Positions 7,653 through 15,439 are shown, numbered from the stretch's first letter. The stretch is DNA of 64,000 bases from Kitasatospora phosalacinea (GCF_030268885.1 NZ_BSSA01000025.1:1-64000), one strand, 5' to 3'. The notes: generated by a model not told the origin, from the sequence alone. Translations and numbers: made by a program.

Positions 7653-8135
7653 TCACTGCCAGGCGTGCTCGGCTGCCGCTACCCATTGCGTCAGCTTGTC
7701 GGCGTCGACGGCCTCCTCCCAGCGGACTTCCCGGCCGGGGTGGGCGCCGCACTCCAGCCGGGCGAGGAAGCCTCCTTCTGGCAGCTGCTCCAGTCCGGCC
7801 GAGGGCTCGGCTGCGCAGCGGTCGTGCCGCGTAGTGGCGCGGATCCGGGCGGCGGCCAGCGCGGACAGGTGCCGGGGCGGAAGGGTGGTGGTGCGGCGGC
7901 TGTTGCACTCCAGCAGGTTTCGCACCGCCGCCCGTCGTTCCAGAAGGTCCGCCAGAGCCCGTGCTGCGAGCGTTCGGCCTGGTTGCAGCTCGCGCACACT
8001 GGCCGCGGACAAAGTTGTGTGCGGGCTCGACATCACGTCCAGCGTGGACGTTGTCGGCCGGACTACCTCCCCGCGCTTCCCGACCACCCACAACGACACC
8101 CGATCGCGCTGTCCGAGTCTGCTGCCACGTTTCAT
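7653..8135 (-). CDS. Hypothetical protein (160 aa)
   Basis: An open frame with reasonable actinobacterial codon use and a mostly helical, Arg/Ala/Leu-rich product (LAARALADLLERRAAVRNLL, RHLSALAAARIRATTRHD, EEAVDADKLTQWVAAAEH). Four cysteines are scattered but form no metal motif. The ATG at 8135 is chosen over one 48 bp upstream because the extension is low-complexity and Arg-rich. It is divergent from the GH1 gene, with only 84 bp between the two starts. No known domain is recognised, and it could be a decaying accessory gene. Confidence 0.45.
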   Translation of the reverse strand: MKRGSRLGQRDRVSLWVVGKRGEVVRPTTSTLDVMSSPHTTLSAASVRELQPGRTLAARALADLLERRAAVRNLLECNSRRTTTLPPRHLSALAAARIRATTRHDRCAAEPSAGLEQLPEGGFLARLECGAHPGREVRWEEAVDADKLTQWVAAAEHAWQ

Positions 8136-8178
8136 CGGAACGAGTGTGCGGCCTCTGGTGTTTCGACGGCCAGGCACT

Positions 8179-8199
8179 AACATGAGTATTCCTCATGTT
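8179..8199. promoter_or_regulatory. Perfect 8-bp inverted repeat upstream of the GH1 gene
   Basis: AACATGAG-TATTC-CTCATGTT, arms 8179-8186 and 8192-8199, lies immediately before the ribosome site AAGGAGAGGG (8201-8210) of the GH1 gene. A repressor bound here would block both initiation and the leader. The repeat does not match the CebR/LacI consensus, so the regulator is unknown. Confidence 0.5.
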
Positions 8200-8219
8200 T
8201 AAGGAGAGGGTGTGGCAAG

Positions 8220-9563
8220 GTGTCGAATCGGCGTGATTTTCCGGCGGGCTTCCGGTGGGGTGTCTCCACGGCGGCGTACCAGATCGAGGGAGCGGTGGAG
8301 GAGGACGGGCGTGGGCTGTCCGTTTGGGACGTGTTCGCGGCTCGGCCCGGGGCTGTCCTGGACGGCCAGAGCGGGAGGGTCGCCTGCGACCACTATCACC
8401 GCTATCCCGAGGACATCGCTCTGATGAAGGACCTCGGCCTGGACGGCTACCGCTTCTCGATCGCCTGGCCCAGGATCCAGCCCGAGGGCACCGGCCCAGC
8501 CAACCCCGTCGGACTCGCTTTCTATGACCGGCTGGTGGACGCCCTGCTCGCCGCAGGCATCACCCCGATGCCCACTCTCTTCCACTGGGACCTGCCCCAA
8601 GGCCTCGAAGATCGCGGCGGCTGGCTCGACCGGGACACGGCGTACCGGTTCGCCGAGTACGCCGAGCTGGTGGTGGACCGGCTGGGCGACCGGGTGCCGG
8701 CCTGGATCACGCTCAACGAGCCGTTTGTTCACATGGTTTACGGTTACGCGCTCGGCATTCACGCGCCCGGCCGTACCCTGATGCTCGATGCCTTGCCCGT
8801 AGCCCACCACCAGCTGTTCGGGCACGGGCTCGCGGCCGCTGTACTGCGCGAGCGCGGTCGGGAGGTGCTCATCGCCAACAACCTCACCCCGGTCTGGCCG
8901 GCGAGCTCCTCGGAAGCCGACCAGGCGGCCGCCGTCGCGTACGACGCCCTGCACAACCGGCTGTTCACCGATCCGCTGCTGTTGGGGCGCTACCCGGACC
9001 TGAGTGCGTACGGGGTTGGCGAGGACCTCGGCGGGAGTGTCCGTCCAGGCGACCTGAAGCTGATCGCCGGTCCGGGCCTGGACGGGCTTGGTGTCAACTA
9101 CTACAACCCGACCCGCATCGCCGCTCCCACCGACCCCGGGCTCCCCTTCGCGGAGGCCGAGATCGAAGGCGTCCCGCGAACCGCCTTCGGCTGGCCCGTC
9201 GTTCCGGACGGCCTGCGCGAACTCCTCGTCGGCCTTCAGCAGCGCTACGGTGCCGCGCTGCCGCCGATCACCATCACCGAGAACGGCTGCTCCGTCACGG
9301 ACGAACCTGGCCCCGACGGAGCCATCCTCGACCAGTCGCGGATCGACTTCTTGTCCGGCCACCTCGACGCCCTCGCCGCAGCGTCCACCCAGGGTGTGGA
9401 TGTTCGTGGCTACTACACCTGGTCTTTGATCGACAACTTCGAGTGGGCTCAGGGATTCGAACAGAGATTCGGTCTGGTATATGTCGACTTCGCGACCCAG
9501 CGCCGGATTCCCAAGGCGTCGTACGCCTGGTATCGGGAGCTAATTTCCTCCCAACGAGCATGA
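8220..9563 (+). CDS. GH1 family beta-glucosidase (447 aa)
   Basis: A complete glycoside hydrolase family 1 enzyme, retaining mechanism, cytoplasmic (no signal peptide). The N-terminal PAGFRWGVSTAAYQIEGA is the GH1 signature. The acid/base Glu lies in TLNEP (E167) and the nucleophile in ITENG (E354). The C-terminal W-S-L-x-D-N-F-E-W motif is present. It would hydrolyse imported beta-glucosides such as cellobiose; exact specificity cannot be read. GTG 8220 follows AAGGAGAGGG at 8201-8210 with correct spacing. A palindrome just upstream suggests sugar-responsive repression. The 3' end of another GH1 gene lies 70 bp downstream, so this copy may have replaced or been inserted into a resident GH1 gene. 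Confidence 0.95.
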   Translation: MSNRRDFPAGFRWGVSTAAYQIEGAVEEDGRGLSVWDVFAARPGAVLDGQSGRVACDHYHRYPEDIALMKDLGLDGYRFSIAWPRIQPEGTGPANPVGLAFYDRLVDALLAAGITPMPTLFHWDLPQGLEDRGGWLDRDTAYRFAEYAELVVDRLGDRVPAWITLNEPFVHMVYGYALGIHAPGRTLMLDALPVAHHQLFGHGLAAAVLRERGREVLIANNLTPVWPASSSEADQAAAVAYDALHNRLFTDPLLLGRYPDLSAYGVGEDLGGSVRPGDLKLIAGPGLDGLGVNYYNPTRIAAPTDPGLPFAEAEIEGVPRTAFGWPVVPDGLRELLVGLQQRYGAALPPITITENGCSVTDEPGPDGAILDQSRIDFLSGHLDALAAASTQGVDVRGYYTWSLIDNFEWAQGFEQRFGLVYVDFATQRRIPKASYAWYRELISSQRA

Positions 9564-9629
9564 TTCAGCGGGTAGTTGGGCCACCATTGGAGGTGAGGTT
9601 GCTTGATCGGGATAGAATGACAGGGTGTT

Positions 9630-9764
9630 CGATGGGCTGAGGGCTACAGCCAGCGCTTCGGCCTGGTCCACGTCGACTTCGAAACGCAGCGGCGCACCCC
9701 GCGCGCCTCGTTCGCCTGGTACCGCGACCTGATCGCCGCCCACCGGTCTTCCCGCGCCGGGTGA
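9630..9764 (+). pseudogene. Orphan 3' end of a second GH1 beta-glucosidase gene
   Basis: About 44 codons from TGG at 9633 read WAEGYSQRFGLVHVDF, then TQRRTPRASFAWYRDL, and end at TGA 9762-9764. This is the same C-terminal segment that ends the complete GH1 gene upstream (QRFGLVYVDF, ASYAWYRELI). The two differ at many positions, so this is a homologue and not a fresh tandem duplication. Homology begins abruptly at the conserved F-E-W motif, with one base missing (TTCGA-TGGGCT), and no start codon or upstream portion exists. Confidence 0.85.
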
Positions 9765-9770
9765 CGGCCG

Positions 9771-10223
9771 TCAGTCCTCGGCGGTGCGGACGATCACGAC
9801 GGGGCAGGGCGAGTGCTGCACGCAGTACTGTCCGACGGAGCCCAGCAGGGCGCCTTCGAAGCCGCCGAGGCCGCGGTGCCCGACGACCAGCAGGGACGCC
9901 CGCTCCCGGGCGGCCGACAGCAGGACCCAGGCGGGAGTGCCCTCCTCGACCCTGAGCCTGACGTCCACCGGCGGCCGCGAACCCACCGCCTTCTCGACGT
10001 TCTCGGCCAGGACCTTCCGTGCGGCCCGTGACAGGTGCGCCTCCTCGCCGACCGGCACCGCGCTGCCCCACCCGGAGAACGGCGGCTCCCAGGCCATGAC
10101 CGCCTCCACCACGCCGTGGGTGAGCTCGGCCTGCCGCACCGCCCAGCGCAGCGCCCTCCTGGACTGCTCCGATCCGTCCACTCCGACGACGACCTTGCCG
10201 CCGAGGGTCAGTTCTTCGGTCAT
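9771..10223 (-). CDS. Universal stress protein, single UspA domain (150 aa)
   Basis: One ATP-binding UspA domain. VVVGVDGSEQSRRAL at the N-terminus contributes the nucleotide-binding VGxDGS loop. The C-terminal segment VVGHRGLGGFEGALLGSVGQ followed by CPVVIV carries the G-x2-G-x9-G(S) Walker-like motif that marks ATP-binding USPs. It acts in the cytoplasm, usually in hypoxia, stasis or nutrient stress. ATG 10223 is preceded by GGAAGGAC. Directly upstream on the same strand is a decayed Hsp20 reading frame, and upstream of that a GGGCC-N4-GGCCC box, so the two probably once formed one stress operon. Confidence 0.92.
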   Translation of the reverse strand: MTEELTLGGKVVVGVDGSEQSRRALRWAVRQAELTHGVVEAVMAWEPPFSGWGSAVPVGEEAHLSRAARKVLAENVEKAVGSRPPVDVRLRVEEGTPAWVLLSAARERASLLVVGHRGLGGFEGALLGSVGQYCVQHSPCPVVIVRTAED

Positions 10224-10299
10224 GGTTCCGTCCTTCCGGTCAGGGTCGGCGGCGACGCCCGGAGGCGGCCGTTCGGCGAGAGCCCGTTCTGCCGTCCCG

Positions 10300-10470
10300 G
10301 GCCAGGTCGCCCCGGACTCCTCCTCAGGTGGCGTCGGCGACCTCCACTGCGTGCGGCTCTCGTCCTTCTTCCCCGCGGTGCGCTCGGCCTTCACCCGCAG
10401 CACGCCGTCCTCCACGCACTCCTCGACGCGGATCACGTGATCACCCGAGGACGGGCGGAGGTCGAACGGG
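10300..10470 (-). pseudogene. Decayed Hsp20/alpha-crystallin gene with internal deletion
   Basis: In the frame upstream of the USP gene the sequence SSGDHVIRVEECVEDG runs straight into VLRVKAERTAGKKDESRTQW. In actinobacterial Hsp20 proteins the first block (HxIRVEExVEDG) and the second (VEDGVLxxRAERxExK) are separated by roughly 20-25 residues of the alpha-crystallin core, so this looks like a deletion between the two VEDG-coding stretches. The rest of the C-terminal domain is absent and no start codon with a ribosome site is obvious. The reading depends on pattern similarity and is moderately secure. Confidence 0.55.
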
Positions 10471-10535
10471 AGGTCTTCCCCCAGCCTCGCGGTCGAGGCA
10501 CCGAGCGGGCATGAGCCTCCCGGGGGCCGGCGCAT

Positions 10536-10549
10536 GGGCCGATGGGCCC
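10536..10549. promoter_or_regulatory. GGGCC-N4-GGCCC box (candidate stress-regulon operator)
   Basis: GGGCCGATGGGCCC lies about 70 bp upstream of the Hsp20 remnant/USP unit. It has the same arms and 4-nt spacer as boxes at 13536, 16536 and 17192. Confidence 0.45.
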
Positions 10550-10656
10550 TGGCTGTGCGGGAACGGGGGCGCGGCGCGAGGGCTGCGGAACGTCCTCGAC
10601 CCGCCGCCCCACCGTGAGCGGCCGATGTCGCAGGACGTCCCGCAGGCCGGGCGGGG

Positions 10657-11505
10657 TCAGTCGCAGGGGACCACGGCGAGCGGGCCGCGGACGTGGTGGA
10701 CCGCTGCCTGGGTGACCGGCCCCAGGAGGGGGCCGGGCAGCGTGCCGCGGGTACGACGGCCGACGACCAGGCGGTCCGGGCGGTCCGCGGCCTCGACGAG
10801 GGTCCCGGCGGCACCGCCCCGGAGGAGGGAGGGCACCACCTCGACGCCGGGGTACTCCTCCCGCCACGGGTCGAGCGTGCCGGTGAAGCGCTGCACGGCT
10901 TCGGCAGCGGCGACCCGGACGAGGCTCGCGGTCACCGCCGGGACCAAGCCGCTGCCCCTCGGCGGCCGCCAGGCGTGGACCACCCGCAGCGGCGCCGCGC
11001 GCAGGGCGGCCGCCTCGAACGCGAAGCGGAGCGCCGCGTCGCAGCAGTGGTCGAGGTCCAGCCCGAGGACGACCTCGCGGGCGGGGCGCGACGCCTCCTC
11101 GTCGGCGCGGACCAGGACCACCGGACAGGCGGCCCGGCCGAGGACGTCCCGGCCGACCGCACCGACGAAGTAGCCGTGGAGCGCGCCCAGGCCCCGGGAA
11201 CCCAGGGCCAGGACCACGGAGCGCTCCGCCGCCGCGAGGAGCACGTCCCGGGCGGGGCCCGACCGGTGCACGGCGGTCACGTCGACGCCGGGCGACCGGG
11301 CCCGCAGCCCGGCCTCCTGCCGCGCGAGCCACCTCCGGCTCTCGGCCACGGCGTCCGGGGTGCCGAGCAGGTGGGGGGCGGTCCACGGCCAGGCGAGCAG
11401 GAGCTCCACCCGCAGGCCCCGGAGGCCGGCCTCGCGGGAGGCCCACCGCGCGGCCGCGGCGCTTCCGGGCGTTCCGTCGTACCCGACGGTGATCAGGCCG
11501 TTCAC
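10657..11505 (-). CDS. Tandem-domain universal stress protein (282 aa)
   Basis: Two UspA domains in one chain. Domain 1 (about residues 1-140) opens with LITVGYDGTPGSAAAARWA and ends with LGSRGLGALHGYFVGAVGRD then CPVVLV. Domain 2 (about 145-282) has a degenerate nucleotide loop (VVLGLDLDHCCDAAL) and VVGRRTRGTLPGPLLGPVTQ at the end. A domain that binds ATP paired with one that may not is common in actinobacterial tandem USPs. GTG 11505 has GGAGG about 8 bp upstream. It follows the single-domain USP at 11649 with a 143-bp gap that contains an inverted repeat, so it may have its own promoter. Confidence 0.9.
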   Translation of the reverse strand: MNGLITVGYDGTPGSAAAARWASREAGLRGLRVELLLAWPWTAPHLLGTPDAVAESRRWLARQEAGLRARSPGVDVTAVHRSGPARDVLLAAAERSVVLALGSRGLGALHGYFVGAVGRDVLGRAACPVVLVRADEEASRPAREVVLGLDLDHCCDAALRFAFEAAALRAAPLRVVHAWRPPRGSGLVPAVTASLVRVAAAEAVQRFTGTLDPWREEYPGVEVVPSLLRGGAAGTLVEAADRPDRLVVGRRTRGTLPGPLLGPVTQAAVHHVRGPLAVVPCD

Positions 11506-11578
11506 GGTGACCTCCGAGAGACTCCGGGCAGTGACCCCGTTCCCCATCCTCGCCCGCTCCCGGTCGCTGCTCCCCGTG

Positions 11579-11596
11579 CCGACCGGCACCGGTCGG
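11579..11596. promoter_or_regulatory. Perfect inverted repeat between two USP genes
   Basis: CCGACCGG-CA-CCGGTCGG, 74 bp upstream of the GTG of the tandem USP and 53 bp past the end of the preceding USP gene. It could be an operator for the downstream gene or a weak terminator of the upstream one. It lacks a T tract. Confidence 0.35.
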
Positions 11597-11648
11597 AGGA
11601 CCGGGTGCGCCGTGCCGGGGAGCCCGGCCCGGGGCCGCGGGCCAGGCC

Positions 11649-12089
11649 TCAGGACAGGGGCGTGCGGAGGACGAGGACGGGGCACGTGGCGTGGTGGACG
11701 CAGTGGTTGCCGACCGAGCCCAGGAGCATGCCCGAGAAGGCGCCGCGGCCGTGGCTGCCGACCACCAGCAGGTCGGCGCCCCGGGCTTCCTCGGTCAGGA
11801 CCGCCGCCGGGTGCCCCTGGACGACCCGCGGCACCACCTCCACGCCGGGGCGCTCGCCGAGGGCCTCGGTGACGCTGTCCTCCAGGACCCCGCGGGCCTG
11901 CCCCGCGAAGTCCGTGTCGGAGAAGTCCACGGGCATTCCGTAGGCGGGCGGCAGCTGCCACGCCAGCACCGGGCGCAGGGGCGCGCCGGTCAGCTCCGCC
12001 TGGCGGGCCGCCCAGCGCAGCGCCCGCTTGCTGGCGGCCGATCCGTCCACTCCCACCACGATCGGGCGGGAACCGCTCCCGGCGCCCAT
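11649..12089 (-). CDS. Universal stress protein, single UspA domain (146 aa)
   Basis: A complete ATP-binding USP: PIVVGVDGSAASKRALRWAA at the N-terminus and VVGSHGRGAFSGMLLGSVGN followed by CPVLVL at the C-terminus. The start ATG at 12089 shares its A with the TGA of the upstream CBS-BON gene (TGATG), so translation is very likely coupled. A GTG one codon earlier is also possible. It is the third gene of a unit starting with the 81-residue protein at 13449. Confidence 0.93.
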   Translation of the reverse strand: MGAGSGSRPIVVGVDGSAASKRALRWAARQAELTGAPLRPVLAWQLPPAYGMPVDFSDTDFAGQARGVLEDSVTEALGERPGVEVVPRVVQGHPAAVLTEEARGADLLVVGSHGRGAFSGMLLGSVGNHCVHHATCPVLVLRTPLS

Positions 12090-13207
12090 CACCGCTCACC
12101 TCCGTGCGCGGCGCCCGGTGCCGGGGCGTCCGGCCGGGCGGTGACGTCGACCGCGCCGACCCCCGGGACGGTGCGGACCAGGCGGGCCGCCTCGGCCGCT
12201 CCGAGGCCGGGCGGCAGCCGCCCGTCCAGGACGACCCGTCCCCCGTCGGCCCGGACGGACAGCCGGGAGAAGGCCTCCGGGTGCACGGCGGCCAGCAGGG
12301 CGAAGCGGACCCGGTCGGCGAGGTCGGCGGCGTCGCGGCCGACGGCGGCGAGCAGGTCCGCCCGGTGGACCGATCCGACGAGGCGGTCCTCGGCGTCGAC
12401 CACGGGCAGCCGCCGCAGGTGGCGGTTGACGGCCAGGCGAGCGGCGTCGGCGAGGGCGGTGCCCGGGCGGACGGTGAGGGCCGGTGCCGTCATCAGCCGA
12501 CGGGCCGTCAGGTGCGGGGGATCCCCGGTCACCCGGGGGTCCTGGGCGCGCAGCAGGTCCGCTTCGGAGACCACGCCGACCACCCGGCCGTCCCCGGCCA
12601 GCACCGGGACGGAACCGGTGCGCCAACGCCGCAGGAGGTCGACGACCTCCCGGAACGGGGCGTCCGCCCCGACGGCCACCAGGGCCCGGCCCATCACGTC
12701 GCCGACCACGGGGGAGTCCGGTCCGCCCGGGACCGGGGCGGAAGGGGAAGGGACGGAAGGGGCGGGGGAGCGGAAGCCGCGCCCGCCGTCCTCGCGCAGG
12801 ACGCTGCCCGACACCGGCGCCAGCAGGTCGGCGAAGCGGCGCAGCGCGTCGATCAGCAGGTCGTCCACCGACAGCACGCCGACCGGGCGTCCGTCCCGCA
12901 GGACCGGCAGGCGGCGCACGCCCGTGCGGCGGAACAGCCGGTACGCGTCGTCCACGGTGCCGTCCGCGTCCACCGTCACGGCCGGAGCGGACATCACGGC
13001 GGCCACCTCGGCGGGCGGATCCCCGCCGGGGGCCGCCCGGCGCACCGCGAGGTCCCGGTCGGTGACCACGCCGAGCAGGTGCCCGTCGGAGGCGACCACG
13101 GGGAGGCAGCCCACGCCGGTGTCGGCCATCAGCCGCGCGGCCTCCGGGAGCGGGGCGTCCGGTGCGACGGTGACCGCAGGGGCGGACATCAAGGTGGTGA
13201 GCCTCAC
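12089..13207 (-). CDS. Four-CBS plus BON domain protein (372 aa)
   Basis: Four CBS motifs in order: LMSAPAVTVAPDAPLPEAAR, VMSAPAVTVDADGTVDDAYR, VMGRALVAVGADAPFREVVD and LMTAPALTVRPGTALADAAR, each followed by a G-V/S-x2-x-D-L closing strand. They form two Bateman modules joined by a Pro/Ser-rich linker near residues 155-180. A BON domain closes the protein (VRFALLAAVHPEAF, GGRVVLDGRLPPG, VPGVGAVDVTAR). CBS pairs sense adenine nucleotides. BON often contacts membranes or ligands. GTG 13207 overlaps the TGA of the 81-residue gene (GTGA) and has GGGAGG upstream. The layout looks like a CBS-pair gene fused to a CBS-BON gene of the kind found at 15436. Confidence 0.9.
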   Translation of the reverse strand: MRLTTLMSAPAVTVAPDAPLPEAARLMADTGVGCLPVVASDGHLLGVVTDRDLAVRRAAPGGDPPAEVAAVMSAPAVTVDADGTVDDAYRLFRRTGVRRLPVLRDGRPVGVLSVDDLLIDALRRFADLLAPVSGSVLREDGGRGFRSPAPSVPSPSAPVPGGPDSPVVGDVMGRALVAVGADAPFREVVDLLRRWRTGSVPVLAGDGRVVGVVSEADLLRAQDPRVTGDPPHLTARRLMTAPALTVRPGTALADAARLAVNRHLRRLPVVDAEDRLVGSVHRADLLAAVGRDAADLADRVRFALLAAVHPEAFSRLSVRADGGRVVLDGRLPPGLGAAEAARLVRTVPGVGAVDVTARPDAPAPGAAHGGER

Positions 13208-13449
13208 GGCGAGACCTCCCAGAGGGCAGCGTTCGCCTGCTCGGTCAGCAGGGTCGCCAGGCGCAGGGCCTGGGCCGGGGTCAGGACCGCCCACGGCTCC
13301 GTCACGTCGTACGGCGGGCCCGCCGCGCCCAGGGCGATCGCGGGGGTCCCGGAGGGGAAAGCCCGGTGGGCGAGTCGGGAGACGGTCAGGGCGCGGCCGC
13401 GTCCGGTGTGCAGCATGCGCTGGGCGTCCAGTGGTGTTCGCGGTGTCAT
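13204..13449 (-). CDS. Conserved small protein in stress cluster (81 aa)
   Basis: A short protein without a recognised domain. It has an N-terminal MTPRTPLDAQRMLHTGRGRA and a C-terminal helix LTPAQALRLATLLTEQANAA. Coding is supported by codon bias, a GGGAGG ribosome site before ATG 13449 and a 4-bp GTGA overlap with the CBS-BON gene, which makes it the first gene of a three-gene unit. A GGGCC-type box lies 87 bp upstream of the start. The function is unknown; co-expression with the CBS and USP proteins is the only clue. Confidence 0.75.
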   Translation of the reverse strand: MTPRTPLDAQRMLHTGRGRALTVSRLAHRAFPSGTPAIALGAAGPPYDVTEPWAVLTPAQALRLATLLTEQANAALWEVSP

Positions 13450-13535
13450 GGCCGCCTCCCGGGAATCGGTTCGGCCCCCGGTTCCAGGACAGCGGACGGC
13501 GCCTGCGGTGCACAGGGCTCGGCGGGCCCCGGCGG

Positions 13536-13551
13536 GGGGCCGGACGGCCCC
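13536..13551. promoter_or_regulatory. GGGGCC-N4-GGCCCC box (candidate stress-regulon operator)
   Basis: GGGGCCGGACGGCCCC lies 87 bp upstream of the 81-residue gene start and 54 bp past the end of the SDR gene. It could act as operator or terminator. The shared arm sequence with three other boxes favours an operator. Confidence 0.45.
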
Positions 13552-13604
13552 TCCGTCCCGGGCCGACCGGTGCCCGGCCCGTGCGGCGGGGAGCGCCGCC
13601 GGGC

Positions 13605-14351
13605 TCAGCCCTCCCGGGCGAGGAGCATGCTGCCGGTGGTCGCGCCGCCGTCGACGACGAACTCCGACCCGGTCGAGTAGGTGGCCTCGGCGGCGACGAA
13701 CAGCACCATCGCGGCGACCTCCTCGGGCCGGCCGTAGCGCGGGATCGGCTGGTCGGCGGTCAGCGACTCGTCCATGCCCTCGGTCATCGGCGTGCGGATC
13801 GGCCCGGGGTGCACGGAGCACACCCGCACGCCGTCGGCGGCCATCTCCAGCGCGGCGGTCTTGGTCAGGCCGCGCAGGCCCCACTTGCTGGCCGTGTACG
13901 CGCCGAGGTTCGCGTAGCCCATCAGCCCGGCCGTCGAGGAGACGTTCACCACGGCCCCGCCGCCCGCCCGTCGCAGCGACGGCGCCACCGCGCGCAACCC
14001 CAGCCAGGCGCCGAACAGGTTGACGTCCAGCACGCGGCGGAACGCCTCCGGTGCCTGCTCCCCGATCGGGCCGACGTCCAGCACCCCCGCGTTGTTCACC
14101 AGCACCGACACCGGACCGAAGGCCTCCTCGGCACCCGCCACGGCGGTGGCCCACTCCTCCTCGCGCGTCACGTCCAGGCGTTCGAACCGGGCGGCGGTGC
14201 CGAGCCCGGTCGCCAGCTCCGCGCCGTCCCGGTCGAGGACGTCCGCGACGGTGACCGTCGCGCCCTGCTCGACGAACAGCCGGGCGACGGCGGCCCCGAT
14301 GCCCCGGGCCCCGCCCGTCACGATGGTGTTCCTTCCCGTCAGCCGTCCCAT
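13605..14351 (-). CDS. Short-chain dehydrogenase/reductase (248 aa)
   Basis: A classical SDR with all hallmarks: TGGARGIG (residues 12-19) for NAD(P) binding, NNAG (86-89), catalytic Ser near 138-139, Y152 and K156 in YTASK, and a C-terminal SEFVVDGGAT. D37 after VTVAD suggests NAD(H) preference. Substrate unknown; annotation pipelines often call such sequences 3-alpha/20-beta-hydroxysteroid dehydrogenases. ATG 14351 overlaps the stop of the baeRF2 gene by one base (TGATG), so it is the last gene of the DUF1876/CBS-BON/baeRF2/SDR unit and probably translationally coupled. Confidence 0.93.
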   Translation of the reverse strand: MGRLTGRNTIVTGGARGIGAAVARLFVEQGATVTVADVLDRDGAELATGLGTAARFERLDVTREEEWATAVAGAEEAFGPVSVLVNNAGVLDVGPIGEQAPEAFRRVLDVNLFGAWLGLRAVAPSLRRAGGGAVVNVSSTAGLMGYANLGAYTASKWGLRGLTKTAALEMAADGVRVCSVHPGPIRTPMTEGMDESLTADQPIPRYGRPEEVAAMVLFVAAEATYSTGSEFVVDGGATTGSMLLAREG

Positions 14352-15439
14352 CACGACGGCCCTCCTTCCGGTGTGCGCAGCAGCACGCCCACCCCGTCGG
14401 CGAGCGGCAGTTCGACGCGGGGGACGACGACCAGTTCGGCGCCGCCGCCGACCATCGCGCGCACGAGCGCGGCCCCCGTCTCCTCCGACCAGCCGGAGAC
14501 GACTCCGTGCGCGGCCAGCTCGCGCTGCGTGAGGGCGATCTGCCGGGGCGTCACCCCGACGTGCAGCGGCAGGTGCGGGTCGAACAGCTCGTTGACGAGG
14601 ACGGCGGCGACGCGCCCGTCCCGCAGCGCCGCGACGGTCGCGGCCAGGCCCTCGGCCGCGCCGTTCCGGCGGGCGCGCGAGGTGAGGAAGCGCCTCACCA
14701 CCGCCCGGTCCGCCTCGGCCAGGCGCCCGCCGAGCAGGTAGTCGAGTTCGTCCTCCAGCAGGGTGCGTTCGTCCCGCGGGCTCCAGTCGTTGCCGCGGTG
14801 GATCCGGGCGGTGCGCCCGCGCAGCCGCGGGGGCAGTTCCCGGGCGATCGTGTCGCGGGCCCACCGGTCGCCGGACAGGACGATGACCTCGGCCCCGGTG
14901 CGGTCGGACAGTTCGGTCAGGTGCCGGGCCACCGTCGTGGCGGCCCGCCCCCGCTCGTCGGCCGGGACGCGCCGCCGCCTGCTGTTCCCGTCCGCGACCC
15001 GGGTGGCGGGCCAGCGGCCCGCCTGCCACGTGACCTCCATCCCGCGCCCGCCCGCACCGGTGTGCCGCACCGCTGCCGCCAGGTACGGGATGTCCGGCGC
15101 GCGTTGCAGGGCGAGCGGCATCACGTCGGGCAGCATGGTGAAGCGGGCGCTGTCCCGTCGCGGCGGCCGGGGCAGGGCCGCGGTCAGGGCCAGCCGCCCG
15201 TGCGCGGCGAAGACGGCGCGGCCCTGGTCGCCGGACGGGTCGAGGTCACCTCCGACCGCGCGGGACACCGCCCCGATGGTGGCGGGGTCGGCGCCCTGGG
15301 CGGCGAGGTCGGCCCGCAGGCGGGAGCGGCGCCGTTCGACGGCGCGGTCGGGGTCGTCGAGGTCGCGGGAGGTGTCGAGGTAGGCACACGCGTATGGACC
15401 CTGCCGGGCGTACAGCGGGCCCAGGAAACCCAGTTTCAC
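14351..15439 (-). CDS. baeRF2-type (Rv2629/Vms1-like) putative peptidyl-tRNA hydrolase/release factor homologue (362 aa)
   Basis: The sequence from MKLGFLGPLYARQGPYACAY through YLDTSRD, a central EVIVLSGDRWARDTIARELP and the C-terminal LVNELFDPHLPLHVG fits bacterial archaeo-eukaryotic release factor family 2, whose best-known member is mycobacterial Rv2629, a DosR-regulon gene. Family knowledge: eukaryotic relatives (Vms1/ANKZF1) release peptides from stalled ribosomes. A GGQ-like catalytic loop is not obvious in this copy, although an RGN segment and QGADPATIGAV-type region exist, so catalysis is uncertain. GTG 15439 overlaps the upstream CBS-BON stop (GTGA) and has GAGGAG upstream. Confidence 0.75.
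   Translation of the reverse strand: MKLGFLGPLYARQGPYACAYLDTSRDLDDPDRAVERRRSRLRADLAAQGADPATIGAVSRAVGGDLDPSGDQGRAVFAAHGRLALTAALPRPPRRDSARFTMLPDVMPLALQRAPDIPYLAAAVRHTGAGGRGMEVTWQAGRWPATRVADGNSRRRRVPADERGRAATTVARHLTELSDRTGAEVIVLSGDRWARDTIARELPPRLRGRTARIHRGNDWSPRDERTLLEDELDYLLGGRLAEADRAVVRRFLTSRARRNGAAEGLAATVAALRDGRVAAVLVNELFDPHLPLHVGVTPRQIALTQRELAAHGVVSGWSEETGAALVRAMVGGGAELVVVPRVELPLADGVGVLLRTPEGGPS

Noticed and set aside
10224..10814. Single 347-residue protein containing the USP at its C-terminus
   Set aside because: The USP has its own ATG and ribosome site; the upstream part matches a decayed Hsp20 instead.
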